Notes under the pieces: model-generated
What the model was told of the DNA's origin: nothing
Database searches by the model: none
Seen by the model: the letters and a program-made list of their open reading frames with translations, nothing else
NCBI RefSeq assembly: GCF_943914685.1
Contig: NZ_CALUCZ010000015.1
Coordinates: forward strand, 1 to 64,000
Reading direction: 5' to 3'
DNA from: an uncultured Mobiluncus sp.
GTDB lineage: Bacteria; Actinomycetota; Actinomycetes; Actinomycetales; Actinomycetaceae
Length of the DNA: 64,000 nucleotides
In this document: positions 49,749-59,117 of the stretch, in pieces
Position numbering within the stretch: position 1 is the first letter of the stretch
Layout: each line of letters starts with the position of its first letter
Position numbers and translations under genes: made by a program

Positions 49749-50659
49749 GTCGTTTGTTGCCGGTACCGGAGGGGCTTGCGGGGCTTCGCGCGGACGTGGG
49801 GCTGTCGCGGCTGTTGGGGCTGTCCCGAGCGAAAGCGGGAGCCCTGCTGGAATCCGGAGCGGTTACGCAAAACGGTGAGGCCCTCAAAAAATCCGGTGAA
49901 CTGACCCCTGGAAATCTGTTGGAAATAGAGATTCCCGAACCTGCCGGCTATGTTCCGGAAGTCACCCGCGTAGAGAACTTAGGAATTTTATATGCCGATG
50001 ACGATTTGGTGGTGGTGGATAAGCCGGCTGGGGTCGCCGCCCATACCGGCCCCGGTTGGGAGGGACCTACCGTAGTTGGGGCGCTTAGGGCTGCCGGGAT
50101 TCGCGTGTCAACGTCCGGTCCGGTGGAACGCGAAGGCATTGTGCACCGTCTGGACGCGGGAACGTCGGGGGCGATGGTGGTTGCGAAATCGGAACTGGCC
50201 TACGGCAAACTGAAGAACGAGTTTCGCTACCATCGGGTTGAAAAAATCTACACCGCCCTTGCCACGGGAAAGGTGAAACCCCCGGTAGGGACCATTGACG
50301 CCCCCATCGGACGGGCGCCGGGGCGGGAGTTCAAGATGGCGGTCGTGTCCGGGGGCAAGCCCGCGGTGACGCACTACGACGTCATCGAGGAACTGCGGGG
50401 GGCAACCTTGTTGAAAGTCCAGTTGGAGACCGGGCGAACCCACCAGATTCGCGTACATCTCGCGGCTATTGGGCACCCCTTGGTGGGAGATACGGAATAC
50501 GGAGCGGATCGGAAAACGGCGGCTCGGCTGGGGCTGGAACGGCAATGGCTGCACGCCAGTCGGCTGGCGTTCAAGCACCCGCGGACCGGTCTGGAGATCG
50601 CGGTGCAGGCGCCGCTACCTGCTGATTTAGCGGAGGCTTTGGAGTTTTTACGGCAATAG
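49745..50659 (+). CDS. RluD-type 23S rRNA pseudouridine synthase
   Basis: The 304-residue enzyme isomerises uridines in large-subunit rRNA. It has an N-terminal S4 domain (SRLLGLSRAKAGALLESGAV) and a RluA-family catalytic domain. The latter shows DDDLVVVDKPAGVAAHTGPG and the catalytic Asp in GIVHRLDAGTSGAMVVAKSE (near residue 136). Further on it has GRTHQIRVHLAAIGHPLVGD. The start GTG overlaps lspA, an arrangement conserved in many bacteria. RluD (helix 69) is the likely specificity, but this cannot be proven by eye. Confidence 0.92.
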   Translation: MSRLLPVPEGLAGLRADVGLSRLLGLSRAKAGALLESGAVTQNGEALKKSGELTPGNLLEIEIPEPAGYVPEVTRVENLGILYADDDLVVVDKPAGVAAHTGPGWEGPTVVGALRAAGIRVSTSGPVEREGIVHRLDAGTSGAMVVAKSELAYGKLKNEFRYHRVEKIYTALATGKVKPPVGTIDAPIGRAPGREFKMAVVSGGKPAVTHYDVIEELRGATLLKVQLETGRTHQIRVHLAAIGHPLVGDTEYGADRKTAARLGLERQWLHASRLAFKHPRTGLEIAVQAPLPADLAEALEFLRQ

Positions 50660-50733
50660 TTAGGCCGAAATCCGCGACTCGCGGCCCCACCTGCGAGACT
50701 GAGACCTCGCGGGTTCACCGGGGAAAAATCGAC

Positions 50734-50748
50734 TAGGATTGACCCATG
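50734..50748 (+). promoter_or_regulatory. Leaderless-type promoter of dnaE
   Basis: TAGGAT (50734-50739) resembles a -10 box and lies six bases before the ATG at 50746, with no ribosome binding site between. Transcription would begin at or next to the start codon. No clear -35 box is visible. Confidence 0.4.
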
Positions 50749-53700
50749 CCTAGTTCCGATTTCGTCCATCTTCACGTCCACACCGACTACTCGATTTTGG
50801 ACGGTGCGGCAAAGATTAAGCGGCTGGTCGCCAAAGCGGTAGAAAACCAGCAAAAGGCCGTGGCTATTACCGACCACGGTTACTTGTTCGGGGCTTTCGA
50901 GTTTTATAAAGAATGCCGTGACGCCGGGATTAAACCCATCATCGGATTGGAAGCCTATGTCACGCCGGGGACTTCACGCTTTGATACCACTCGAGTGCAG
51001 TGGGGGACTTTGGAACAGCAAAAGGCCGGTGACGACGTGTCCGCTCGCGGCGCCTATACGCATATGACGCTGCTGTCCCGGACCACCGAGGGAATGCACA
51101 ATCTGTTCCGGCTGGGCTCGTACGCCTCCTTGGACGGACAGATGGGCAAATGGCCGCGGGCGGACCGGGAACTGTTGGAGCGCTACCACGAGGGGCTGAT
51201 TGGCACGGCAGGCTGTCCCTCCGGGGAGGTCCAGACCCGGCTGCGGTTAGGGCAGTACCAGGAGGCTCGGCGGGCCGCCGGAGAACTACAGGACATCTTC
51301 GGCAAAGACAATTTTTACGTGGAGTTGATGGATCACGGTCTGTCTATCGAAAACCGCGTGCGTAAAGATCTGCTGCGCTTAGCGCGGGAAATCAACGCAC
51401 CTGTCATCGCTACCAACGACTCCCACTATGTTTATAAGGAAGACCGGGAGATTCAAGATGCCATGCTGTGCATCAACTCCGGGGATCGTCTGTCTAACCC
51501 GGACCGGTTCCGCTTTGACGGCACGGATTATTATCTGCGCCCCAGCGAGGAAATGCACGAACTCTTTGCGGAAATCCCCGAGGCCCTAGACAACACCCTG
51601 TTGATTGCCGAGCAGTGTAACGTCGAATTCCCGGACGTGAAAGAGGGCACCTTTATGCCGGTGTTCCCGGTGCCAGCCGGAGAAGACGAAGTATCCTGGT
51701 TCATTAAGGAAGTCGAACGCGGCTTACAGTATCGGTTCCCGAACGGGATATCTGAGGAAGTCCGCAAACGCGCCGACTACGAGGTTGAGATTATTGTGCA
51801 GATGGGATTCCCCTCGTACTTCCTGATTGTTTCGGACTATATTCAGTGGGCCAAGGACAACGGGATTCGGGTCGGGCCGGGGCGCGGCTCCGGTGCCGGT
51901 TCCATGGTTGCCTACGCCATGCGTATCACGGATTTGGATCCCATCAAACACGGGCTGTTGTTTGAACGTTTCCTCAACCCGGAGCGGGTGTCCATGCCGG
52001 ATATCGACGTGGACTTCGACGATCGCCGCCGTCAGGACGTGATTGACTACGTGACCCGCAAATACGGCAAGGACAAAGTGTCCCAGGTCGTGACCTACGG
52101 CACGATTAAATCAAAGCAAGCCCTTAAGGACGCGGCGCGCATTTCTGGCGCGGATTTCTCTAAAGGGGAAAAGCTCACCAAGGCGATGCCGCCGGCGGTC
52201 ATGGGTAAGGACATACCGTTGTCCGGCATATACGATTCGCAGCATTCCCGATACAAGGAAGCTGAGGAATTCCGCAAAGTCGTGGCCGAGGACCCGTTTA
52301 ATCGCCAAATTTTTGACCTGGCAGCTGGGGTGGAAGGCATGGTGCGCCAGTGGGGGGTACACGCGTGTGCGGTCATCATGTCGCGGGAAACCTTGACTGA
52401 CGTCATTCCGATGATGAAACGCCCGCAAGACGGAGCCATGATTACCCAGTTCGACTACCCAACTTGTGAGCACCTGGGCCTGCTAAAGATGGACTTCCTG
52501 GGGCTAAAGAACCTCACCATTATTTCCGACGCCTTGGACAACATTAAGATTAACGGGAAAACCCCACCCGACCTGGAGCGTTTGGAAGTTGATGACAAAG
52601 CGACTTACGAAATGCTGTCCACGGGCGAAACTTTGGGGGTGTTCCAGCTCGATGGTGGGGGAATGCGCACCTTGCTGAAGCAGCTGCGGCCCACCGAGTT
52701 CGATGATATTTCCGCTTTGGTGGCGCTGTATCGTCCCGGACCGATGGGGGCGGATTCCCACACGAACTATGCATTTCGGAAGAACGGGTTGCAAAAGATT
52801 GAGCCGATTCATCGTGAGCTGGAGGAACCGCTGAAAGATATCCTCGGCTACACCTACGGCCTGATTATCTACCAGGAACAGGTCATGGCTATCGCCCAGA
52901 AAGTCGCCGGGTTCACCCTGGGGCAGGCCGATATTTTGCGTAAAGCCATGGGGAAAAAGAAGAAAGACGTTCTGGCCGAACAGTACGTGAAGTTCCACGA
53001 TGGAATGATTGCTAACGGCTATTCCGAGGATTGCTGCAAAACGCTGTGGGAAATTTTGGTACCTTTCGCCGACTACGCATTCAACAAATCTCACTCGGCC
53101 GCTTATGGGTTAATCGCCTATTGGACCGCCTATCTTAAGGCGAACTTCCCGACCGAATATATGGCGGCCGTGCTGACCACCCAGACGGATAAAGACAAGC
53201 TGGGAATGTATCTGAACGAGGTGCGCCGCATGGGGATTAAGGTTTTGCCTCCTGACGTGAACCAGTCCTACGGGGCTTTTGCACCTGACGGAAACGACAT
53301 TCGTTTTGGCTTGGCTTCGATTCGTAACGTCGGAGGAAACGTGGTGGCGGAAATCATCAAGGCACGCCAAGAAAAAGGCGCCTACACGTCCTTTTCCGAC
53401 TTCCTGAAGAAAGTTCCGGCGGAAGTCTGCAACAAACGCACTATCGGTTCCTTGATTAAGGCCGGGGCTTTCGACACGTTCGGAGCCTCACGCCGCGCGC
53501 TTACCGCGATTCATGAGCAGGCAGTGGAAGCGGTGGTGTCCACGAAACGCCAAGAGTCCAACGGACAGTTCGACCTGTTCGCCGCCCTAGAGATGGACGG
53601 AGCCGATTCCCCGGACAATCTGCTGGGTTCGGCCAGCATCGATATCCCCGATATCCCGGAGTGGCCCAAGAATAAACTGCTCGCGTTTGAACGTGAAATG

Positions 53701-54420
53701 TTGGGAATGTATGTCTCGGACCACCCCCTTTCGGGAATGAAACGGGTGTTGGAAGGCCTGGCTGAGGATCGTATCGTGGATTTGACCTCGGACGAGGGCA
53801 AAGGCAATGATTCCCCAGTCAAAATTGCCGGTCTGGTGACAGCGGTGAACGTAAAAATTTCCAAACGTTCCGGCCAGCAGTGGGCGATTGCAAAAATCGA
53901 AGACATGACCGGCTCTGTGGAAGTGCTGTTCTTTGCGAAAACCTACGAAAACATTGCCGCTGACCTGGTCCAAGACAATATCGTGGTGGTCGGCGGACGG
54001 CTGCGCCGCGAGGACGAATCCGTTTCGATTTATGCCAGCGACTTGAGCGTGCCGAAATTATCGCTACATCTGGATCACTTGGACGAAGTGGATCTATTGC
54101 TGCCTGCCGAGCGCTGCACCGCAGAAAATATGCGTGCTTTTGGGGCCCTGCTAGACCGTTTCCCCGGCCAGGCTCCCGTGCGTCTGCATATTTTGGAGCA
54201 AGGGGAGCTGCAAGTCTTGGACTTGGGTCCCGAACGCCTGGTGAACGCCGGTCCGGATTTCTTAGGTGAGCTGCGCGCCATGCTGGGGTATGACTCGATT
54301 ATCACTCCGGGAACTAACCCCTTAGAATCCACCGCGGCCGCCGAACTGGCCGAACTGGATCCGAATCCCGAACAGTCTCAAGATCCCCCGGCGGACACCC
54401 TGTTCGACACCGGCAGCTAG
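50746..54420 (+). CDS. dnaE: DNA polymerase III alpha subunit DnaE
   Basis: This is the replicative polymerase catalytic subunit, 1224 residues. The N-terminal PHP domain starts FVHLHVHTDYSILDGAAK and has ITDHGYLFGAFEFYK. The palm carries GPGRGSGAGSMVAYAM and the catalytic PDIDVDFDDRRR near residue 420. GVFQLDGGGM and YRPGPMGADSHTNYAFRKNG follow near 630-670. Fingers and helix-hairpin-helix regions come next, and an OB fold (PVKIAGLVTAVNVKISKRSG) near 1030. It is of DnaE1 type rather than the mutasome DnaE2. It starts without a ribosome binding site, probably leaderless. Confidence 0.97.
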   Translation: MPSSDFVHLHVHTDYSILDGAAKIKRLVAKAVENQQKAVAITDHGYLFGAFEFYKECRDAGIKPIIGLEAYVTPGTSRFDTTRVQWGTLEQQKAGDDVSARGAYTHMTLLSRTTEGMHNLFRLGSYASLDGQMGKWPRADRELLERYHEGLIGTAGCPSGEVQTRLRLGQYQEARRAAGELQDIFGKDNFYVELMDHGLSIENRVRKDLLRLAREINAPVIATNDSHYVYKEDREIQDAMLCINSGDRLSNPDRFRFDGTDYYLRPSEEMHELFAEIPEALDNTLLIAEQCNVEFPDVKEGTFMPVFPVPAGEDEVSWFIKEVERGLQYRFPNGISEEVRKRADYEVEIIVQMGFPSYFLIVSDYIQWAKDNGIRVGPGRGSGAGSMVAYAMRITDLDPIKHGLLFERFLNPERVSMPDIDVDFDDRRRQDVIDYVTRKYGKDKVSQVVTYGTIKSKQALKDAARISGADFSKGEKLTKAMPPAVMGKDIPLSGIYDSQHSRYKEAEEFRKVVAEDPFNRQIFDLAAGVEGMVRQWGVHACAVIMSRETLTDVIPMMKRPQDGAMITQFDYPTCEHLGLLKMDFLGLKNLTIISDALDNIKINGKTPPDLERLEVDDKATYEMLSTGETLGVFQLDGGGMRTLLKQLRPTEFDDISALVALYRPGPMGADSHTNYAFRKNGLQKIEPIHRELEEPLKDILGYTYGLIIYQEQVMAIAQKVAGFTLGQADILRKAMGKKKKDVLAEQYVKFHDGMIANGYSEDCCKTLWEILVPFADYAFNKSHSAAYGLIAYWTAYLKANFPTEYMAAVLTTQTDKDKLGMYLNEVRRMGIKVLPPDVNQSYGAFAPDGNDIRFGLASIRNVGGNVVAEIIKARQEKGAYTSFSDFLKKVPAEVCNKRTIGSLIKAGAFDTFGASRRALTAIHEQAVEAVVSTKRQESNGQFDLFAALEMDGADSPDNLLGSASIDIPDIPEWPKNKLLAFEREMLGMYVSDHPLSGMKRVLEGLAEDRIVDLTSDEGKGNDSPVKIAGLVTAVNVKISKRSGQQWAIAKIEDMTGSVEVLFFAKTYENIAADLVQDNIVVVGGRLRREDESVSIYASDLSVPKLSLHLDHLDEVDLLLPAERCTAENMRAFGALLDRFPGQAPVRLHILEQGELQVLDLGPERLVNAGPDFLGELRAMLGYDSIITPGTNPLESTAAAELAELDPNPEQSQDPPADTLFDTGS

Positions 54421-54527
54421 CCGTTTCGCGCTGCGGGTTGTCCCGGTAGTTCCTCACGGTTTTTCACCAGGCGGGTCGTCTTGACGCACCGGGTTTGCGG
54501 GGTTTTCGGGGCTGGTCAGTTAGCTGT

Positions 54528-54543
54528 TAAGATAAATACCGTG
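54528..54543 (+). promoter_or_regulatory. Leaderless-type promoter of the his operon
   Basis: TAAGAT (54528-54533) is a good -10 hexamer seven bases before the GTG at 54541. No Shine-Dalgarno is seen upstream of that GTG. A weak TTTTCG (54503-54508) could serve as -35. Confidence 0.4.
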
Positions 54544-55872
54544 TTCAACGTACTGGATTTTTCAAAAGAAAACGTGGATGCCGCGGTGCTGCGTGAGCGG
54601 CTGCCCCGGGCGGCTCTCAATGTCGAGCGGGCTGTGGAGGCGGTGGCGCCCCTAATCGAGGCGGTGCGCCGCGAAGGGGCGAAAGCCTTGCGCGACCAAG
54701 CCGAGCAGTTCGACCAGGTGCGTCCGCGCCTGTTGCGGGTCCCGGCGGCTGAAATTGAGCGAGCTTTACAGGAACTGGATCCGGGGTTGCGCGAAGCGAT
54801 TGAAACGTCCATTGCTAATAACCGGAAAGGTCACGAGGCGCAGCTGCCTCGCCCGGTCGTCACCGAGATTATTCCCGGTGGCACCGTTACGCAACGCTGG
54901 ATTCCGGTGCGGCGCGTGGGACTGTACGTTCCGGGCGGGCTCGCGGTCTATCCCAGCTCGGTCATCATGAATGTGGTGGCGGCACAAGTGGCGGGGGTGG
55001 ACCAGATTGCTCTGGCCTCCCCGGCGCAGCAGGCTTTCGGCGGCTCGGTACACCCCACCGTGCTGGCGACCTGCGCCTTACTGGGCGTGAGTGAAGTCTA
55101 TGCCATGGGCGGAGCCGGAGCGATTGGCGCGTTTGCTTACGGTGCCAAGGGCGAGACGGCAGAGGACGGTCAGGTTTTGGTGGAGCCTGTGGACGTCGTT
55201 ACCGGTCCGGGCAATATCTATGTCGCGGCCGCGAAACGCGTGGTGTCTAGCGTCTGCGGTATCGATGCGGAAGCCGGCACCACCGAGATTGCCATCATCG
55301 CGGACAGCAGCGCCACGCCGAAATTTGTAGCCGCGGATTTGATTAGCCAAGCCGAACACGACCCGGCAGCCGCCTCGGTCCTCATTACCGACTCGACCGA
55401 CCTTGTGACCCAGGTGAGAGCGGAACTGGAGCGTCAAGTTCCCCAACGTGACCATCACGAACGCATCGCCACCGCCCTATCCGGGCCGCAGTCGGGCGCT
55501 ATTCTCACTCGGGATATCGAACAATCCATTGCCGTAGCTAACGCTTACGGTGCTGAACACCTCGAAGTTCAAACCGCTGATGCTCGCGAAGTGGCAGCAA
55601 AAATTCACAATGCGGGGGCAATCTTTGTTGGCGACTACACCCCGGTGCCGCTGGGGGACTACCTGGCAGGCTCCAACCACGTCTTGCCCACCGGAGGCAC
55701 GGCCTCCCACGCGTCGGGACTGAACGTGATGGCTTTTCTGAAGTCCGTGCAACAGATTGAATACACCCAACAGGCCGCGGACGCGCTGACCGACCGCCTG
55801 GTGGTATTTAGTCATGCCGAGGACCTGGAAGGCCACGGGGCGTCCTTGCTGGCACGTCGGGAGGGCAAGTAG
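54541..55872 (+). CDS. hisD: Histidinol dehydrogenase
   Basis: HisD oxidises histidinol to histidine in two NAD-dependent steps, the last of the pathway. The 443-residue protein has RRVGLYVPGGLAVYPSSVIM near 125, the family signature with AYGAKGETAEDGQVL, then DVVTGPGNIYVAAAKRVV. Zinc-site residues lie in LISQAEHDPAAASVLIT and in LGDYLAGSNHVLPTGGTASH. GTG 54541 (MFNVLDFSK) is chosen because it gives the usual family N-terminus; the frame runs open to 54481. hisC starts at once after its stop. Confidence 0.95.
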   Translation: MFNVLDFSKENVDAAVLRERLPRAALNVERAVEAVAPLIEAVRREGAKALRDQAEQFDQVRPRLLRVPAAEIERALQELDPGLREAIETSIANNRKGHEAQLPRPVVTEIIPGGTVTQRWIPVRRVGLYVPGGLAVYPSSVIMNVVAAQVAGVDQIALASPAQQAFGGSVHPTVLATCALLGVSEVYAMGGAGAIGAFAYGAKGETAEDGQVLVEPVDVVTGPGNIYVAAAKRVVSSVCGIDAEAGTTEIAIIADSSATPKFVAADLISQAEHDPAAASVLITDSTDLVTQVRAELERQVPQRDHHERIATALSGPQSGAILTRDIEQSIAVANAYGAEHLEVQTADAREVAAKIHNAGAIFVGDYTPVPLGDYLAGSNHVLPTGGTASHASGLNVMAFLKSVQQIEYTQQAADALTDRLVVFSHAEDLEGHGASLLARREGK

Positions 55873-57012
55873 ATGAGCGCAACAGACGCCCTCACCACGC
55901 CGGAAGACTCCCTGCAACTGCCCTTGCGGGAAGACTTAGCAGGGCTCGAACCCTACGGGGCTCCTCAGCTGCAGGTACCGGTGGCCATCAATGTGAACGA
56001 AAACCCTTATCCGGTACCGGCTCCCGTAGTCGAGGCGATTACCGCGGCGGTACGCGAGGCGGCGGGCAGCTTGAATCGTTATCCTGACCGGGATTTTCCG
56101 GCTCTACGCCTTGCTTTGAGCGATTATCTGCAGCGGGAATCCGGGGTGCGGGTGGCTCCCGAATGGTTGTGGGCCGCCAATGGCTCCAACGAAGTCATGC
56201 ATCATTTGTTCAGCGCTTTTGGGGGACCGGGGCATCCGGCGCTGTCGTCCTCACCCACGTACTCGATGTATCCCGAATATGCCCGCAACACCTTGACCGA
56301 GTTGCTGGACGTGCCTCGGCGGGAGGATTTTTCCGTGGACGTGGCCGCGTTGCAGCAAGCCGTAGACCGCGCGCACCCGGCGCTGCTGGTGCTGGCTTCC
56401 CCCAACAATCCCACGGGAACCCACCTGAGCTCCGCAGACGTGGCTGAAATCCTGAGTTTTACTCGCGCCAGCGGGCCGCACGGGAGCGCTACCCTGGTGG
56501 TCATTGACGAGGCCTACGGCGAGTTTCGCCGTGACGGGGTGCCTTCCGCACTGGAACTGTTGGCGGCACACCCGCACCTGGTGGTGTCCAGAACTATGTC
56601 CAAGGCTTTCGCAATGGCCGGTTTGCGGTTGGGGTACTTGGCGGCTCGTCCCCAGATTATTTCCCAGCTCATGCTGGTGCGATTGCCCTATCATCTGTCG
56701 GCTTTGACCCAGGCGGCAGCTCTGGCGGCGCTGTCCCAGTCAGATTTGCTGCAAGCCCAGGTGGACAAAATGCGCCACACTCGCGACCAGATGGTGCAAA
56801 CCCTGCGAGAAATGGGGTTGAGCGTGGCAGAATCGGATACGAACTTTGTTTTCTTTGGAAAGTTCAGCGACCGCCAAAAGGTTTGGCAAGATTTGCTTGA
56901 CCGCGGCGTGTTGATTCGCGTAGTCGGACCCGATGGCTGGCTGCGGGCCAGCGTGGGCACCGAGGAGGAAACTGAGGTGTTTCTTTCCGCCCTAAAGGAG
57001 GTATTGCAATGA
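55873..57012 (+). CDS. hisC: Histidinol-phosphate aminotransferase
   Basis: HisC is a PLP enzyme that turns imidazole acetol phosphate into histidinol phosphate. The 379-residue protein has INVNENPYPVPAPVVEAI, NRYPDRDFPALRLALSDYL, WAANGSNEVMHHLFSAFGGPG, LVLASPNNPTGTHLSS, VVIDEAYGEF and the PLP lysine in SRTMSKAFAMAGLRLGYLA. These are all family I aminotransferase marks. Its ATG abuts the hisD stop, and it overlaps hisB by four bases. Confidence 0.95.
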   Translation: MSATDALTTPEDSLQLPLREDLAGLEPYGAPQLQVPVAINVNENPYPVPAPVVEAITAAVREAAGSLNRYPDRDFPALRLALSDYLQRESGVRVAPEWLWAANGSNEVMHHLFSAFGGPGHPALSSSPTYSMYPEYARNTLTELLDVPRREDFSVDVAALQQAVDRAHPALLVLASPNNPTGTHLSSADVAEILSFTRASGPHGSATLVVIDEAYGEFRRDGVPSALELLAAHPHLVVSRTMSKAFAMAGLRLGYLAARPQIISQLMLVRLPYHLSALTQAAALAALSQSDLLQAQVDKMRHTRDQMVQTLREMGLSVAESDTNFVFFGKFSDRQKVWQDLLDRGVLIRVVGPDGWLRASVGTEEETEVFLSALKEVLQ

Positions 57013-57623
57013 ACGAAACTCGGAGCCCCCGGGTGGCGCAGGTCATGCGGGAAACGTCGGAATCGCGGGTAAAGGTGCGGGTGAACCTGGACGGGACCGG
57101 TCAAGCCAACATACATACCACGGTGCCGTTCTATGACCACATGCTCACAGCTTTGGCACGTCATTCCCTGATTGATTTGGACATTGCAGCCTCGGGAGAC
57201 ACCGACATTGATGTCCATCACACGGTGGAGGATACGGCCATCGTGTTGGGCCAGGCGCTGCGCGAAGCGTTGGGGGAAAAGGCCGGTATCCGCCGTTTCG
57301 GTGACGCGTGCGTGCCTCTGGACGAGGCTTTGGCACACGCCGTGGTGGATTTGGCGGGCCGGCCTTACGTCGTTTGTGAAGGGGAACCGGAAGGTCAGCA
57401 GTATCACCTCATCGGAGGGCACTTCACCGGTTCGTTGACTTATCACGTGTTTGAGTCCCTAGCGCTGAATGCCGGGATATGCCTGCACCTGCGCCTGTTG
57501 GCGGGACGCGATCCGCACCACATCGTGGAGGCCCAATTCAAGGCCCTGGCGCGAGCGTTAAAGGCCGCGGTGGAATACGATCCGCGGGTGGTGGGCGTCC
57601 CCTCCACCAAAGGAACTCTGTAG
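57009..57623 (+). CDS. hisB: Imidazoleglycerol-phosphate dehydratase
   Basis: HisB dehydrates imidazole glycerol phosphate. The 204-residue monofunctional enzyme shows FYDHMLTALARHSLIDLDI and the duplicated metal motif: DVHHTVEDTAIVLG near residue 70, and later the matching DPHHIVEAQFKALARAL near 170. No phosphatase domain is fused, so histidinol phosphatase must be encoded elsewhere. It starts on an ATGA overlap with hisC behind AAGGAGG. Confidence 0.96.
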   Translation: MNETRSPRVAQVMRETSESRVKVRVNLDGTGQANIHTTVPFYDHMLTALARHSLIDLDIAASGDTDIDVHHTVEDTAIVLGQALREALGEKAGIRRFGDACVPLDEALAHAVVDLAGRPYVVCEGEPEGQQYHLIGGHFTGSLTYHVFESLALNAGICLHLRLLAGRDPHHIVEAQFKALARALKAAVEYDPRVVGVPSTKGTL

Positions 57624-57641
57624 CGTCGGGAAAGGCTAGTG

Positions 57642-58427
57642 ATGAGTGAACCGCAAAAAGCCCGAAATCCCGAGGACAGAGGGGACAAACCTGGCGATCA
57701 GCAAGCCTACGATGCCGAGTTTGCCGACCTCATCGCCAAACTGGGAGATGTTGATTTTGCGCCCGAATCCCCGGTGACAGGCCCGGACGAAACGCTGGAT
57801 TTACCGGAAGAGCCCGAGCCTCCGCTGGTGAACCGGCGAGCCACCGCGTGTTTCTTAACTCCGGTGGCCTCAGCAGAAGCCTTGGGGGCGCTGTGTGCGT
57901 TGAGTGATATTTCGGCAGTGGTGGTGCCGACGGACGCCGGGGCGCTGGTGGTGCAAAACCTGGAGCTGACCGAAGAACAGTGGGGAATGGCGCTGCTGGT
58001 GGAAAGCCTCAATGAGCTGGACTCGGATTTGGATACGGTGGCGTCCACGCTCACCGAGATTATTCGAATGCCGGTGGTGGTGTTTTCTGCCCTGCTGGCT
58101 CCCGGCACCGAACAGGAACCCGGAGTGACCGGTCAAGTCCTGGCGGGACGCTGGGCCAATCAGGCTTTTGAGGGGGATTTGCCGGCTGGGCTGGTCATCG
58201 CACAGATGCCTATCGTGATTGAGGACCTAGTGTTGGGGCGGGTTAATCCGGCGGACGTGGACGGAGCGGTTGATACCGTCGATATTCCCCGCTGGAAAGC
58301 GCTGCGCATGCTGGGTAAAGGTATCAAAGATTCGCGTGAGGAACGCCGGCGCCAACGGGGTCAGGCAGATTCCGGTGACGACGCGGCCTGGGGCGCGGAC
58401 TCAGAAGGGCGGGGAGACGCCTCATGA
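57642..58427 (+). CDS. Conserved hypothetical protein within the his operon
   Basis: The 261-residue protein has an acidic N-terminal region (MSEPQKARNPEDRGDKPGDQ) and a middle alpha/beta domain with FLTPVASAEALGALCALSDI, AVVVPTDAGALVVQNL and IIRMPVVVFSALLAPGTE. The C-terminus is basic then acidic (KDSREERRRQRGQ). No signal peptide, membrane span or catalytic motif is visible. It sits between hisB and hisH with a four-base overlap to hisH, and a similar ORF is found in some actinobacterial his operons as far as I recall. A role linked to histidine synthesis is unproven. Confidence 0.7.
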   Translation: MSEPQKARNPEDRGDKPGDQQAYDAEFADLIAKLGDVDFAPESPVTGPDETLDLPEEPEPPLVNRRATACFLTPVASAEALGALCALSDISAVVVPTDAGALVVQNLELTEEQWGMALLVESLNELDSDLDTVASTLTEIIRMPVVVFSALLAPGTEQEPGVTGQVLAGRWANQAFEGDLPAGLVIAQMPIVIEDLVLGRVNPADVDGAVDTVDIPRWKALRMLGKGIKDSREERRRQRGQADSGDDAAWGADSEGRGDAS

Positions 58428-59077
58428 CCGGTCCCAAAGTTGTCGTTCTGGATCACGGATACGGCAATGTGCTTTCCGTTGCGCACGCCCTCGAGCGGGC
58501 GGGAGCCCGGGTGTCGCTCTCGGCTGACGCGGCGGAAGTTGCCCAAGCAGACGGTTTGGTGGTTCCGGGAGTAGGAGCGTTCGCGGCGGTGATGCGTTCT
58601 CTGCAGGCCTCGCGGGCACCCCAGATGATTGAACGCCGACTCGCCGGAGGCCGCCCAGTGCTGGGCATTTGCGTCGGTTTGCAGGTCATGTTTGAAAGCG
58701 GCGACGAAAACGGGGAAGTGACTGAAGGCTTGGGCGAATGGCCCGGGGTCGTTACGGCCTTACCGTCCCCACGTTTACCGCATATGGGCTGGTCGAAAGT
58801 GCATGTCCCGACCCAGTCGCAGCTGTTGGCGGGGCTTGACGGACAGAGGTTCTATTTTGTGCACTCTTATGCTTGCCTCAGCGACCCCGCCGCAGCCTTG
58901 AGCACGGACGAGGAATCACGGCGGCTGTTCCGCCCCCCGCTGGTGTCCTGGGCGCATTACGGAGCCGACTTTGTGGCAGCCGTGGAAAACCGAGCCTTGT
59001 GCGCCACCCAGTTTCACCCGGAAAAGTCCGGACCGGCCGGGGCGCGCGTGTTCGCAAACTGGTTAGAGATGCTCTAG
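58424..59077 (+). CDS. hisH: Imidazole glycerol phosphate synthase, glutaminase subunit
   Basis: HisH releases ammonia from glutamine and feeds it to HisF. The 217-residue class I amidotransferase has LDHGYGNVLSVAHALERAG, VVPGVGAFAAVM, the nucleophile C83 in GICVGLQVMFESGDE, LPHMGWSKV and the His/Glu pair in CATQFHPEKSGPAG. It begins on an ATGA overlap with the unknown gene. hisF is not in the window, so the partner subunit lies elsewhere on the chromosome. Confidence 0.95.
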   Translation: MTGPKVVVLDHGYGNVLSVAHALERAGARVSLSADAAEVAQADGLVVPGVGAFAAVMRSLQASRAPQMIERRLAGGRPVLGICVGLQVMFESGDENGEVTEGLGEWPGVVTALPSPRLPHMGWSKVHVPTQSQLLAGLDGQRFYFVHSYACLSDPAAALSTDEESRRLFRPPLVSWAHYGADFVAAVENRALCATQFHPEKSGPAGARVFANWLEML

Positions 59078-59117
59078 AGGTAGCGGGTCGCGAATCGACC
59101 CCCGGAAAGGACTTTCA

